DNA from: Bacteroides sp.
GTDB lineage: Bacteria; Bacteroidota; Bacteroidia; Bacteroidales; Bacteroidaceae
Reading direction: 5' to 3'
DNA: 51,799 nucleotides
NCBI GenBank assembly: GCA_019414725.1
Contig: DXLM01000013.1
Location: 1 to 51,799, forward strand
Below the pieces are notes generated by a model. That model saw only the letters and a list, made by a program, of their open reading frames with translations. It had not been told where the DNA came from and did no database searches. The position numbers and the translations under genes were made by a program. Position 1 is the first letter of the stretch; each line of letters begins with the position of its first letter. Shown one piece after another: positions 17,610 to 26,594 of this stretch.

Positions 17610-18384
17610 AATAAAAGCCGTAATCATAGAAGATGAGTTTCCGGCAGTTCGACTGCTGAACAAGATGATACAAAAAGTACGTCCGGAATGGGAGGTAACG
17701 GTGCTTCCAGGAACAATCGAAGGAGCAGTAAGCTGGTTTAATGAAAATCCTCATCCGGATATTATATTCCTTGATATTCAACTGAATGACGGCATATCAT
17801 TTACCTTTATCGAACAGGCACAGCCACAAAGTATGATTGTATTTACAACCGCATACGATGAATATGCTGTACGTGCTTTTACCGTAAACAGTATCGACTA
17901 TCTGCTAAAACCGATACACGAAGAAAGGCTACTTGAAGCAATCCTAAAATTTGAACGCCTTTTCGCTTTAAGCTCGGAACATACGTATAATTTATCAAAC
18001 ATAGAGCAACTACTTAAGTCGTTTGCCGAAAAAAAGGAAAAACAATTTCGTACTCGCTTTCTCATTTCCGGCCCCAAGCACCTATATACAGTCCAGGTAA
18101 GTGACATTGCCTATTTTTACTCAGAAGATAAAATAACTTTTGCCGTAACGAAAGATGCAAAAACCCACGTCATCGATTTTCCGCTGAATAAACTGGAGGA
18201 GCAGCTGGATGATAGAATGTTCTTCCGCGCCAACAGACAGTTTATTTTATCGGCAGATGCTATTAAAAGTATACAAAACCATTTCAATGGCAAAGCCGTA
18301 GTAAGCGTAATTCCTCCTTATAGCGAAACCATATATATCAGTCGCGAAAAAGTGTCTTTATTAAAAATGTGGCTTAATAGTTAA
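17602..18384 (+). CDS. LytTR-family response regulator
   Basis: A 260-aa regulator from the ATG at 17602; an upstream in-frame start at 17578 lies inside the kinase gene and is less likely. The receiver domain (1-120) has the acidic pocket IIEDE (10-12), phospho-acceptor Asp58 in IIFLDIQL, and conserved TTAYDEYAVRAF and LLKPI. The LytTR DNA-binding domain covers about 155-255 (SDIAYFYSEDKITFAVT, FFRANRQFILSADAI). LytTR domains bind paired direct repeats. Such a pair lies just upstream of the operon promoter (11009-11041), so the regulator probably controls its own efflux operon. Confidence 0.93.
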   Translation: MNKIKAVIIEDEFPAVRLLNKMIQKVRPEWEVTVLPGTIEGAVSWFNENPHPDIIFLDIQLNDGISFTFIEQAQPQSMIVFTTAYDEYAVRAFTVNSIDYLLKPIHEERLLEAILKFERLFALSSEHTYNLSNIEQLLKSFAEKKEKQFRTRFLISGPKHLYTVQVSDIAYFYSEDKITFAVTKDAKTHVIDFPLNKLEEQLDDRMFFRANRQFILSADAIKSIQNHFNGKAVVSVIPPYSETIYISREKVSLLKMWLNS

Positions 18385-18432
18385 AACTCCTATATCTATG
18401 TTTTTTATATAAGACATTGAAAAGTATTTTCT

Positions 18433-18440
18433 TACTTTTG
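18433..18440 (+). promoter_or_regulatory. Possible -7 box TACTTTTG
   Basis: An exact TAnnTTTG match, but it ends only 8 nt before the ATG at 18449. If used, the transcript would be almost leaderless, so the box may be fortuitous. Confidence 0.35.
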
Positions 18441-18448
18441 TGTTTGTA

Positions 18449-21208
18449 ATGAAAATACTGAACCTGTTCATAGTAAGCATTGTGTTACTACTGTTGATGC
18501 CGGTCAAGATATTGGCACAAAAGCAAGTGGTAAAAGGGCGTGTTGTTTTATGTAATGCTCTCCAGCAAACTGAAGCTCTACCCTATGCCAATATCGCACT
18601 TATACAGTTACCTGACTCTACGTTTGTAACAGGAGCTGTAAGTGACGAACAGGGCAAGTTTACTTGTTCGTTCTCACGCAAAAAGAATCACAGCTATCTT
18701 TTCAAAGTATCCTATACAGGATGTAGTCCGGTATTTAAAACCATCACATCCCAGTCGGACACAGTGCGTCTGGGTACAATCAAGCTAAAAGAAAATGCAC
18801 TGCACCTGAAAGAAATTGTAGTCGTTGCTCCACTGAAGGCTATGGAACAGAAGGGTGATACTACTATATATAATGTAGATGCCTACCCTACACCAGAAGG
18901 ATCCTATTTGCAAGAATTGGTTAAACGCATTCCAGGATTAACTTACGATCCCAAAGAAAAAACCATCACTTACAACGGACATACCATCAAAGAAATAACC
19001 GTAAATGGCAAAGACTTTTTTAAAGGTAACCAGCAGGTCGTTTTGGAAAACCTTCCTGTCAAGTTTGTCAGTCAGCTGAAAGTGTACGACAAGCCAACCA
19101 AACAGGAAGAAGCTACAGGTATGAAATCGGCAGAAAAAAACTATGTGCTCGATCTTCAGACTAAAAAAGAAGTGAACAACGCCATACTTTTATCAGCAGA
19201 AGGTGGTTATGGGACTCATAAACGACGGGATATAAACGGAAAAATAATGCGTTTTAATGAAGCCGGAGATAATTTCATGATAAACGGGCAGTCTACAAAC
19301 CGCCATTATACTACACCATATGATAAAAATATTTCGAATACGATTGGAGCTAATATCACGAAAGTAAAAGATCAGTTTGAAATTTCAGGAAATGTCAGTT
19401 TTTCAAATGATAGGGTTGGAAATGAATCAAGTTCTTATAGTGAACAATACATGACGACCGGCAACCAGTATGCCATTTCCGAATCAAACAGATTAAGTAA
19501 GGGAAACAGATTCAATGGAAACGTTGATTTTAAATGGGATATTGATTCGCTAACCATGTTCAACATTTCCGGTTGGTTCAATTCCAACCGCAACAACAGT
19601 GATGACCACAACCGGGAAGCAACATTTGATACTAATCCGGAAGTCAGCACCCAAAATCCATTCGACAGATTTGAAGAAATAGATCCGGCTACTTACATTA
19701 ATGACAGTAAAAGACAGTCGAAAGAACAGAGCCAATATAGCAATTATAATATAAACACAAGCATTACCCGAAGACTAAACAAGAAAGGAAATAATATCAG
19801 TTTTAGCTTTTCCACGGCACAAAACCAGAATAAGAGCAAAACTTACACATTGTCATCCACACGCTATTTCCGCCTGTCGGATATAGCAGGAAAAGATTCT
19901 GTGTTATCTCTCAATCAATATCAGTATGCACCGGGAAAAGAGCAAAACTATACACTGAATCTGGCTTACACACAAGTCTTAACCAAGGAAAGTCGCCTAC
20001 AGATATCTTATGGTTTCAATGCTAATAAGGAACATCTGAACAGTAATACATACAACTTGGGAGCGCCGGATGATAAAAATATTCCTATCGGCATTTTGCC
20101 GGAAGGATATGAAGCGGGGAATATCGACAGTCTTGCCAATCGCAGCAACAGCCTGACTTCAGGACATAATCTGGCACTACAGTTCACATATAACGGAGAA
20201 GTATGGGGAATAAGAAGCAGTCTGACTACGACCTTTCAAAAACGATCAATCAATGAATATACAGGCAGGCATCAGGCAGACACAACAATAAATTCGATTG
20301 AATGGCAGCCTAATCTGACCCTCACATACCATAAGGGTGACAATTATGCAATGATAAGTTACAATGGAGGAACTTCACAACCCATGCTGAGAGATCTTAT
20401 TGCGCCTACCGATTATAGTTCACCTTTGAATATTACACGGAGTAACCCGAACCTTCGTGCTTCGTATAGTAACTATATATATGCAATGTTCAATAACTTC
20501 CGTAAAGGGATTATGGTGGGAATGAGTTGGAATCAGCAAATAAACTCTGTAACCCGTGCTACAATATATAATACAGAGACAGGAGGTAGAGAAACTTTTC
20601 CTGTCAACATTAATGGCAACTGGGGACTGTCAGGCAATGCTTCTTATGACAAGCGCTTTAACTTTTTCCGGATTTATCTCACAGGAGCGGGTAATTTCAA
20701 CCAAAATGTCAGCCTGATAAATGAAGGATATGACAACCAAATGCCTCAACAAAGCAAGACACATACCACAGGCTTAAACAGCGATTTGAGATTATCTTAC
20801 CTGCCTTCGTGGGGAAATATTGAATTAAACGGGAAATGGACATTTTACCAATCAAAAAATTCCCTGCAAAACCGTAATACCTATACTCGCATATATACAT
20901 TAGGGCTAGATAGTTCCATCAATCTGCCCTGGGACTTTATCTTCAAGACAGATGCCAATTATCGTTTCCGGAATGGTACAGGAATATCAGGAGATGATGA
21001 AAATGAGATACTGTGGAATATAAAGCTCTCATGGAAATTCTTAAAAGAAAAACAGGCAGAGCTATCTGTCTACTGGGCTGATATATTAAGTCAGCGAAAA
21101 AATTTATCACGAAGTGCCACTTCTACCGGATTCTACGAATATTATGAACGGCAACTGAAAGGCTATTTTATGGTATCTCTAAAATATGAATTGAATAACA
21201 TGAACTGA
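18449..21208 (+). CDS. Outer membrane beta-barrel protein with carboxypeptidase-like N-domain (TonB-receptor-like)
   Basis: 919 aa from the ATG at 18449 (a GTG at 18440 is also in frame). The signal peptide is MKILNLFIVSIVLLLLMPVK ending ILAQ. Residues about 28-115 form a CarboxypepD_reg-like domain (VVKGRVVLCNALQ, ALPYANIALIQLPDSTFV). A plug-like region follows (NVDAYPTPEGSYLQELVKRIPGL, ITVNGKDFFKG) and then a long barrel rich in N, S, Y and T. This matches the OMP_b-brl family of Bacteroidetes, related to TonB-dependent receptors but without a SusD partner here. It lies 64 bp after the LytTR gene and may be a target of that system. The ligand is unknown. Confidence 0.85.
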   Translation: MKILNLFIVSIVLLLLMPVKILAQKQVVKGRVVLCNALQQTEALPYANIALIQLPDSTFVTGAVSDEQGKFTCSFSRKKNHSYLFKVSYTGCSPVFKTITSQSDTVRLGTIKLKENALHLKEIVVVAPLKAMEQKGDTTIYNVDAYPTPEGSYLQELVKRIPGLTYDPKEKTITYNGHTIKEITVNGKDFFKGNQQVVLENLPVKFVSQLKVYDKPTKQEEATGMKSAEKNYVLDLQTKKEVNNAILLSAEGGYGTHKRRDINGKIMRFNEAGDNFMINGQSTNRHYTTPYDKNISNTIGANITKVKDQFEISGNVSFSNDRVGNESSSYSEQYMTTGNQYAISESNRLSKGNRFNGNVDFKWDIDSLTMFNISGWFNSNRNNSDDHNREATFDTNPEVSTQNPFDRFEEIDPATYINDSKRQSKEQSQYSNYNINTSITRRLNKKGNNISFSFSTAQNQNKSKTYTLSSTRYFRLSDIAGKDSVLSLNQYQYAPGKEQNYTLNLAYTQVLTKESRLQISYGFNANKEHLNSNTYNLGAPDDKNIPIGILPEGYEAGNIDSLANRSNSLTSGHNLALQFTYNGEVWGIRSSLTTTFQKRSINEYTGRHQADTTINSIEWQPNLTLTYHKGDNYAMISYNGGTSQPMLRDLIAPTDYSSPLNITRSNPNLRASYSNYIYAMFNNFRKGIMVGMSWNQQINSVTRATIYNTETGGRETFPVNINGNWGLSGNASYDKRFNFFRIYLTGAGNFNQNVSLINEGYDNQMPQQSKTHTTGLNSDLRLSYLPSWGNIELNGKWTFYQSKNSLQNRNTYTRIYTLGLDSSINLPWDFIFKTDANYRFRNGTGISGDDENEILWNIKLSWKFLKEKQAELSVYWADILSQRKNLSRSATSTGFYEYYERQLKGYFMVSLKYELNNMN

Positions 21209-21230
21209 TATCACCATGAAATCTAATTAG

Positions 21231-21275
21231 AAAGCGATATTGCCTCTTCCAGACAAGAAGAAACAATATCGCTTT
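21231..21275. terminator. Bidirectional terminator
   Basis: A perfect 12-bp stem, AAAGCGATATTG with CAATATCGCTTT, followed by a T-rich tract, lies between the ends of two convergent genes. Confidence 0.85.
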
Positions 21276-21296
21276 TATCGTACTATTAAATTATAC

Positions 21297-22109
21297 TTAT
21301 TTAGACAAGACTTCGCCTGTATTCTTTGTCAAAGACATAACTTCTGTACCATTTTCGTCTAACAGTGATAACTTAGACTTATCTTGATCCAATGTAAAAC
21401 TAGCTACTTTATTAAGAGCTTCCAAAACAAGTCTTTCAGTATCCATATTCGGACATGCCATCATGGTAGAAATCATCTGAGAGAATTTTAAAGAATTTTC
21501 TTTACCTTCTTCCTGCATGAATCCACCATTTACAACATTGCAGCTAGCATTTCCATGCACACGTTTTTCTTCAATATTGAATGCAAGGAAAGGAACATTT
21601 TCCTGTTTTTCAAGTTCTGTACCGTTGACAGTAGAAATAACCCACTCTCCAGCCAAATCATTTACAGAGTACTCAGGAAGCTGACGTTTTTCCAGATTCA
21701 TAAGTGTTTTACCATCGGCATCAGTCAAAGCGATACCTTCCGGAGTTTCAACATAACCATTCACCTTATCCAATACACCAAGAACTTTGGTTTCTACATC
21801 CATATCCGGGCACATCATACGTGTAGCACCCACTTGAGTGAAATGTATCACACCGGGCTTCAATGAATCCAGTTCAAGACCTCCCATCATTCTGTTGCAT
21901 CCAGCATTCCCATAAATACGTTTTCCGTCTACATCCAGACCGATGTACGGCATATTGTCTACATTTATCTTTTCGCCATTTACAGCAACAATATTCCACT
22001 CTCCAGCCAAATCAATCTTAGTCACGTTTTTACTACTGCTGCATCCGGCCGTTGTCATCATTAATGCTCCTGCACATACTGCAGCTACTCCAAAAAAAAT
22101 CTTCTTCAT
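21297..22109 (-). CDS. META-domain lipoprotein, two META/HslJ domains
   Basis: A 270-aa lipoprotein with lipobox Cys23 (TAGC). Two repeats of the META/HslJ fold follow. The first covers about 35-135 (DLAGEWNIVAVNGEKI, YGNAGCNRMMGGL, MMCPDMDVE) and the second about 148-260 (DLAGEWVISTVNGTEL, HGNASCNVVNGGF, MMACPNMDTE). Each carries the paired cysteines and GNxxCN signature. The domain is linked to stress and drug tolerance in other bacteria (HslJ), but its biochemistry is unclear. It is transcribed alone, divergent from the dehydrogenase gene. Confidence 0.9.
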   Translation of the reverse strand: MKKIFFGVAAVCAGALMMTTAGCSSSKNVTKIDLAGEWNIVAVNGEKINVDNMPYIGLDVDGKRIYGNAGCNRMMGGLELDSLKPGVIHFTQVGATRMMCPDMDVETKVLGVLDKVNGYVETPEGIALTDADGKTLMNLEKRQLPEYSVNDLAGEWVISTVNGTELEKQENVPFLAFNIEEKRVHGNASCNVVNGGFMQEEGKENSLKFSQMISTMMACPNMDTERLVLEALNKVASFTLDQDKSKLSLLDENGTEVMSLTKNTGEVLSK

Positions 22110-22126
22110 ATCAAATTTTATATTAG

Positions 22127-22140
22127 AACAAATATTTGTT
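22127..22140. promoter_or_regulatory. Perfect 14-bp palindrome AACAAATATTTGTT
   Basis: It lies 18-31 bp upstream of the META lipoprotein start codon. It could be an operator or a 5' leader hairpin. No regulator is identifiable. Confidence 0.4.
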
Positions 22141-22263
22141 ACTTATTTTACATTTACGCTACATAAACAATCACAAACAGTAAATAGTTTATGGATTTGC
22201 ACATATTACAATACAAAAATACGGATATAATTGGAATACTGCATGACGTTTGAGAAAATTTTC

Positions 22264-22295
22264 TATCTTTGCATATTGAACGGTAACGTTTACCG
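22264..22295 (+). promoter_or_regulatory. -7 box and operator-like repeat before the dehydrogenase gene
   Basis: TATCTTTG at 22264-22271 is an exact -7 box. CGGTAA-cgt-TTACCG at 22281-22295 follows at the expected transcription start and could be an operator or a leader hairpin. Confidence 0.55.
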
Positions 22296-22322
22296 GGCAT
22301 TTAAGATTATTATTTAAGATAA

Positions 22323-23516
22323 ATGAGTAAAGTATTGATTATCGGTGCAGGCGGTGTAGGTACCGTTGTTGCACACAAGGTGGCTCAACATCCCGAAGTA
22401 TTCAGTGAGGTGATGATTGCTAGCCGCACCCAGTCAAAATGTGACGCGATTGTAAAGGCAATCGGTAACCCTAACATCAAAACCGCTAAGGTAGATGCAG
22501 ACAATGTAGACGAACTGGTGGCTTTATTCAATGGTTTTAAACCCGAAATCGTTATTAACGTAGCACTTCCTTATCAGGATCTGACCATCATGGAAGCTTG
22601 TCTGAAAGCCGGAGTCAACTATCTGGATACAGCAAACTACGAACCGAAAGATGAAGCTCACTTTGAATACAGCTGGCAATGGGCATACAAAAAACGTTTC
22701 GAAGAAGCTGGTCTGACTGCTATCTTGGGATGCGGATTCGACCCGGGAGTAAGTGGCGTATACACAGCATACGCAGCAAAACATCATTTTGACGAAATCC
22801 ATTATCTGGATATCGTAGACTGCAATGCAGGTAATCACCACAAAGCATTTGCTACTAATTTCAATCCGGAAATCAACATCCGAGAAATCACTCAGAACGG
22901 ACGTTATTACGAAGACGGAAAATGGGTTACAACTAAACCGCTGGAATTCCATAAAGATCTGACTTATCCTAACATTGGTCCGCGTGATTCATATTTGCTG
23001 TATCACGAAGAATTGGAATCATTGGTTAAGAATTTCCCGACAATCAAACGTGCACGCTTCTGGATGACTTTCGGACAAGAGTATCTTACTCACTTGCGTG
23101 TAATCCAGAATATCGGTATGGCAAGCATTGAGCCTATTAATTATAACGGTATGGAAATTGTTCCTTTGCAGTTCTTGAAAGCTGTTTTACCTAATCCTCA
23201 AGATTTAGGAGAAAACTACGAAGGAGAAACATCTATCGGTTGCCGTATCCGTGGTCTGAAAGACGGTAAGGAGCATACTTACTATGTATACAATAACTGC
23301 TCACACCAAGCTGCTTATCAGGAAACAGGCATGCAGGGAGTAAGCTACACAACAGGTGTTCCTGCCATGATTGGAGCCATGATGTTCTTAAAAGGCTTAT
23401 GGAAACGTCCGGGAGTATGGAATGTAGAAGAATTCGATCCAGATCCATTTATGGATGCTCTCAACAAATATGGTTTACCATGGCATGAAGTATTCGATGG
23501 CGATTTAGAATTATAA
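22323..23516 (+). CDS. Carboxynorspermidine/carboxyspermidine dehydrogenase (saccharopine dehydrogenase family)
   Basis: A 397-aa NADPH-dependent oxidoreductase. The N-terminal Rossmann motif KVLIIGAGGVGTVVAHKVAQ is at residues 3-22, followed by the family signatures VINVALPYQDLTIMEACLKAGVNYLDTANYE and ILGCGFDPGVSGVY. In this subfamily the enzyme reductively condenses aspartate semialdehyde with putrescine or 1,3-diaminopropane, a polyamine route known in Bacteroidetes and Vibrio. True lysine-pathway saccharopine dehydrogenase is the alternative and seems less likely. The partner decarboxylase is not in this window. It is monocistronic, ending in a strong hairpin. Confidence 0.85.
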   Translation: MSKVLIIGAGGVGTVVAHKVAQHPEVFSEVMIASRTQSKCDAIVKAIGNPNIKTAKVDADNVDELVALFNGFKPEIVINVALPYQDLTIMEACLKAGVNYLDTANYEPKDEAHFEYSWQWAYKKRFEEAGLTAILGCGFDPGVSGVYTAYAAKHHFDEIHYLDIVDCNAGNHHKAFATNFNPEINIREITQNGRYYEDGKWVTTKPLEFHKDLTYPNIGPRDSYLLYHEELESLVKNFPTIKRARFWMTFGQEYLTHLRVIQNIGMASIEPINYNGMEIVPLQFLKAVLPNPQDLGENYEGETSIGCRIRGLKDGKEHTYYVYNNCSHQAAYQETGMQGVSYTTGVPAMIGAMMFLKGLWKRPGVWNVEEFDPDPFMDALNKYGLPWHEVFDGDLEL

Positions 23517-23531
23517 TACCATTATACCAAT

Positions 23532-23602
23532 AGAGCCTGTTTAAATTTTGTTGGGGCTTGTCATTCCCCCCAACGACATATTGTGAAATTTAAACAGGCT
23601 CT
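23532..23602 (+). terminator. Two-tier hairpin terminator
   Basis: A perfect 17-bp outer stem (AGAGCCTGTTTAAATTT, 23532-23548, with its complement at 23586-23602) encloses an inner GTTGGGG/CCCCAAC stem. It is followed by TTATTTTT. The size and perfect arms are unusual for a terminator. Confidence 0.75.
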
Positions 23603-23622
23603 TTATTTTTCAATCTTTATTT

Positions 23623-24072
23623 ATGAACGTAGGAGATAAAGCCCCTGAAATATTAGGACTTAACGAAAAAGGTGAAGAAATACGCCTGAGCGATTACAAA
23701 GGAAAAAAAGTTGTTTTATACTTTTATCCCAAAGACATGACTTCCGGATGTACGGCACAGGCATGCAACTTGCGTGACAACTATGCAGCACTTCGCGAAG
23801 CTGGATATGAAGTTATTGGCGTTAGTATAAACGACCAGAAATCACATCAAAAATTTATAGAGAAAAATACACTTCCGTTTACATTGATTGCAGATACCGA
23901 ACAAAAATTAGTTCAGGAATTCGGCGTATGGGGAGAGAAAAGCATGTACGGAAGAAAATATATGGGTACATTCCGAACAACCTTTATCATTAATGAAGAA
24001 GGAATAATAGAACGTATCATCTCTCCGAAGGAAATAAAGACGAAAGATCATGCTGCGCAGATCTTGGGATAA
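23623..24072 (+). CDS. bcp: Thioredoxin-dependent peroxiredoxin (Bcp/PrxQ)
   Basis: A 149-aa peroxiredoxin of the Bcp/PrxQ class that reduces hydrogen peroxide and organic peroxides with electrons from thioredoxin. The peroxidatic site is YPKDMTSGCTAQACNLRD, with Cys43 and the resolving Cys48 five residues on, the PrxQ arrangement. FRTTFIINEEG is the conserved late motif. The protein is full length. It starts 20 bp after the hairpin terminator and 57 bp before recA, so both may share a transcript. Confidence 0.95.
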   Translation: MNVGDKAPEILGLNEKGEEIRLSDYKGKKVVLYFYPKDMTSGCTAQACNLRDNYAALREAGYEVIGVSINDQKSHQKFIEKNTLPFTLIADTEQKLVQEFGVWGEKSMYGRKYMGTFRTTFIINEEGIIERIISPKEIKTKDHAAQILG

Positions 24073-24101
24073 CTCTTTATTCCTGACTATATCAAAACAA
24101 G

Positions 24102-24115
24102 TATTTTCGAAAATA
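24102..24115. promoter_or_regulatory. Perfect palindrome TATTTTCGAAAATA before recA
   Basis: A 14-bp perfect palindrome whose last base is 14 bp before the recA ATG. It resembles an operator and could mediate damage control of recA. No TAnnTTTG box lies in the bcp-recA gap. Confidence 0.45.
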
Positions 24116-24129
24116 TAAAAATATCCGAT

Positions 24130-25176
24130 ATGGCGAAAAAAGATGAATTAGCATTCGAAGGAGGAGTAGAAAGCCCCCAACCAAATAACAGCGAAAAGCT
24201 GAAAGCACTTCAGGCTGCAATGGATAAGATAGAAAAAAGCTTCGGAAAAGGCTCTATCATGAAAATGGGTGACAACCATGTACAAGAAGTAGAAGTCATT
24301 CCTACTGGTTCTATCGCACTGAATGCAGCTTTGGGTGTTGGAGGTTATCCTAAAGGACGTATCATTGAAATATATGGTCCGGAATCATCAGGTAAAACAA
24401 CATTGGCAATCCATGCCATTGCAGAAGCACAGAAAGCAGGTGGTATCGCAGCTTTCATTGATGCAGAACATGCTTTCGACCGTTTTTATGCAGCAAAATT
24501 AGGTGTAGATATCGATAATTTGTGGATTTCACAGCCTGACAATGGAGAGCAAGCATTAGAAATAGCTGAGCAGTTGATCCGCTCATCTGCTATTGACATC
24601 ATCGTTATCGACTCTGTTGCCGCATTAACTCCTAAAGCTGAAATAGAAGGAGATATGGGAGATAACCGCGTAGGATTGCAGGCACGACTCATGTCACAAG
24701 CTCTGCGCAAACTGACATCTGCCATCAGCAAGACAAATACAACATGTATTTTCATCAACCAGCTGCGTGAAAAAATCGGTGTTATGTTTGGAAATCCGGA
24801 AACAACAACAGGAGGTAATGCGCTGAAATTCTATGCATCTGTACGTCTGGATATTCGCAAAGGTCAACCTATCAAAGATGGAGAAGACATTATCGGAAAC
24901 CAGACTCGCGTAAAAATCGTAAAAAACAAAGTTGCCCCTCCATTCAGAAAAGCGGAATTCGACATTATGTTTGGTGAAGGAATTTCCAGAAGTGGAGAAA
25001 TTATTGATTTAGGTGCCGAACTGGGTATAATCAAAAAAAGCGGTTCGTGGTACAGCTACAATGAAACCAAACTTGGACAGGGACGGGATGCAGCTAAACA
25101 GTGCATTCAGGACAACCCTGAACTGGCAGAAGAGCTGGAAGGACTTATCTTTACAGCCCTGAAAGACAAAGAATAA
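24130..25176 (+). CDS. recA: Recombinase RecA
   Basis: A 348-aa recombinase that forms the filament on single-stranded DNA for homologous recombination and repair. Walker A GPESSGKTT lies at 83-91, Walker B is IIVIDSVAAL, the DNA-binding loop L1/L2 region contains INQLREKIGVMFGNPETTTGG, and the C-terminus is acidic. It is full length with no intein or frameshift. A secreted HExxH protein gene follows after 20 bp and probably shares its transcript. Confidence 0.98.
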   Translation: MAKKDELAFEGGVESPQPNNSEKLKALQAAMDKIEKSFGKGSIMKMGDNHVQEVEVIPTGSIALNAALGVGGYPKGRIIEIYGPESSGKTTLAIHAIAEAQKAGGIAAFIDAEHAFDRFYAAKLGVDIDNLWISQPDNGEQALEIAEQLIRSSAIDIIVIDSVAALTPKAEIEGDMGDNRVGLQARLMSQALRKLTSAISKTNTTCIFINQLREKIGVMFGNPETTTGGNALKFYASVRLDIRKGQPIKDGEDIIGNQTRVKIVKNKVAPPFRKAEFDIMFGEGISRSGEIIDLGAELGIIKKSGSWYSYNETKLGQGRDAAKQCIQDNPELAEELEGLIFTALKDKE

Positions 25177-25196
25177 ATAGAAAAAAGGCTACGATT

Positions 25197-26153
25197 ATGA
25201 AACTAACACGTACAATCATCGCAATCTGTTTATGTATGGTTGCGGTGGCAGGGTTTGCCCAAAAAGCAACAAACAATCCTTTTTTCCGTTTTGCAACAAA
25301 AGCTGAAGCGCAGATGCTTATTACAGATATCGACGAGTACACCAATGGATGGAATCAGTTCGATATTTGTTCACGCTTACAGAATAAAGAAGGACGAAAG
25401 TCACAATTGCTTACTCTAGCGATGAGCAGCGTACAGAACTGGAGTGATACGGAGAAAAAAAAGGCAACAAATGCCTTCAATGCAATAGTTGCATCCATCA
25501 AAAAACAAAAACTGGCTCTTAGTTTTCCTGATGAAATCATTTTAATAAAGACATCAATGCAGGAAGAAGGAGGAGCAAGTGCCTATACTCGCAAGAACTG
25601 GATTGCTATAGGAGAAAATGTTCTGAACAATACGCAAGATGCACAAATGCAATTATTGCTGGCACACGAGTTGTTTCATATTCTGACCCGTCACGACTTG
25701 AATTTTAAGAAGTCAGTATATCAGACAATAGGTTTCACGGTTATGGATCACGAAATATTGTTTCCAACAGATATTCTGGAAAAACGTATTTCCAATCCTG
25801 ACATCAGCCGTTATGACAGCTATACTCCGCTTACCGTAAATGGTAGAACTCAAAACTATACAATGATGATCTATACAGATCGTCCATATGAGGACGGCGA
25901 TTTTTTTGATTACATAAAAATCGGACTTATTCCTCTGAATGAACAGTTCATTCCAATACAAGAGAACGGAGAAACAATAATCATACCTATCGAACAAGCT
26001 GAAGACTTATACGAAAAAATAGGTAAAAACACAGATTATGTCATCAACCCCGAAGAGGTACTGGCAGATAACTTTGCTTTTATGATAGTAGAGAAAAAAG
26101 ATTTACCAACCCCTGAGGTCGTAAACCGTATGAAAGAGGTTTTGAAAAAATAA
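25197..26153 (+). CDS. Putative secreted zinc metallopeptidase (HExxH)
   Basis: A 318-aa protein with signal peptide MKLTRTIIAICLCMVAVAGFAQ. The zincin motif LLAHELFHIL gives His157, Glu158 and His161. A likely third ligand is a glutamate in NPEEVLADNF around residue 287, a spacing seen in gluzincin-like peptidases. I do not recognise a named family, and the substrate is unknown. It would act in the periplasm or outside the cell. It is separated from recA by only 20 bp and ends at a strong terminator, so the two are probably co-transcribed although no functional link is obvious. Confidence 0.75.
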   Translation: MKLTRTIIAICLCMVAVAGFAQKATNNPFFRFATKAEAQMLITDIDEYTNGWNQFDICSRLQNKEGRKSQLLTLAMSSVQNWSDTEKKKATNAFNAIVASIKKQKLALSFPDEIILIKTSMQEEGGASAYTRKNWIAIGENVLNNTQDAQMQLLLAHELFHILTRHDLNFKKSVYQTIGFTVMDHEILFPTDILEKRISNPDISRYDSYTPLTVNGRTQNYTMMIYTDRPYEDGDFFDYIKIGLIPLNEQFIPIQENGETIIIPIEQAEDLYEKIGKNTDYVINPEEVLADNFAFMIVEKKDLPTPEVVNRMKEVLKK

Positions 26154-26172
26154 AAATAATCTGCAATCCGAA

Positions 26173-26226
26173 AAAGCCGGCTTTATGCTTAACATTTCTA
26201 AGTGAAACAAGCATAAAACCGGCTTT
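26173..26226 (+). terminator. Terminator after recA/peptidase operon
   Basis: Arms AAAGCCGGCTTTATGCTT and AAGCATAAAACCGGCTTT (one mismatch), then TTATTATAT. Confidence 0.85.
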
Positions 26227-26479
26227 TATTATATATTGCAGCTTCCCCTACTCCTTCAACATCTATTTATCATAAACAGGATATATATTCATCACTAAAA
26301 TCTCAAAAAAGATTGTACATATTTTCCAAAAACTTCAAGTAAAATTCACTAAAAGATCGAGAATTTTTCTCCCCTACAAAGTTTTTACGCATTCTCCCTT
26401 TCATCCTTTCATAAGGAACTCTTTTCAGGTGAAAGGCATGAAGCACATTTTTTTGACTGACAGTATGACAAAAAAATTG

Positions 26480-26487
26480 TATTTTTG
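26480..26487 (+). promoter_or_regulatory. -7 box of grpE-dnaJ
   Basis: TATTTTTG matches TAnnTTTG exactly. The nearest upstream TTTG is 24 nt away (26452-26455), slightly long. It leaves a leader of about 100 nt. Confidence 0.55.
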
Positions 26488-26594
26488 CAGCTGTTTTATG
26501 TTTTTATTCATTCAGGCACGAAATTTGTAAGAAAGTCGAAGAATAATTATATGCAACATTTGTATTAAGAAATAAATAAAAAATAGATATTATC

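Larger units (their letters stand above)
26154..26594. other. Intergenic region before grpE
   Basis: 441 bp without a gene. It holds the upstream terminator (26173-26226), an imperfect stem of about 13 bp at 26398-26443 followed by a seven-T run, and the grpE promoter. The 170 bp between terminator and stem show no ORF, tRNA or clear promoter. Confidence 0.6.
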
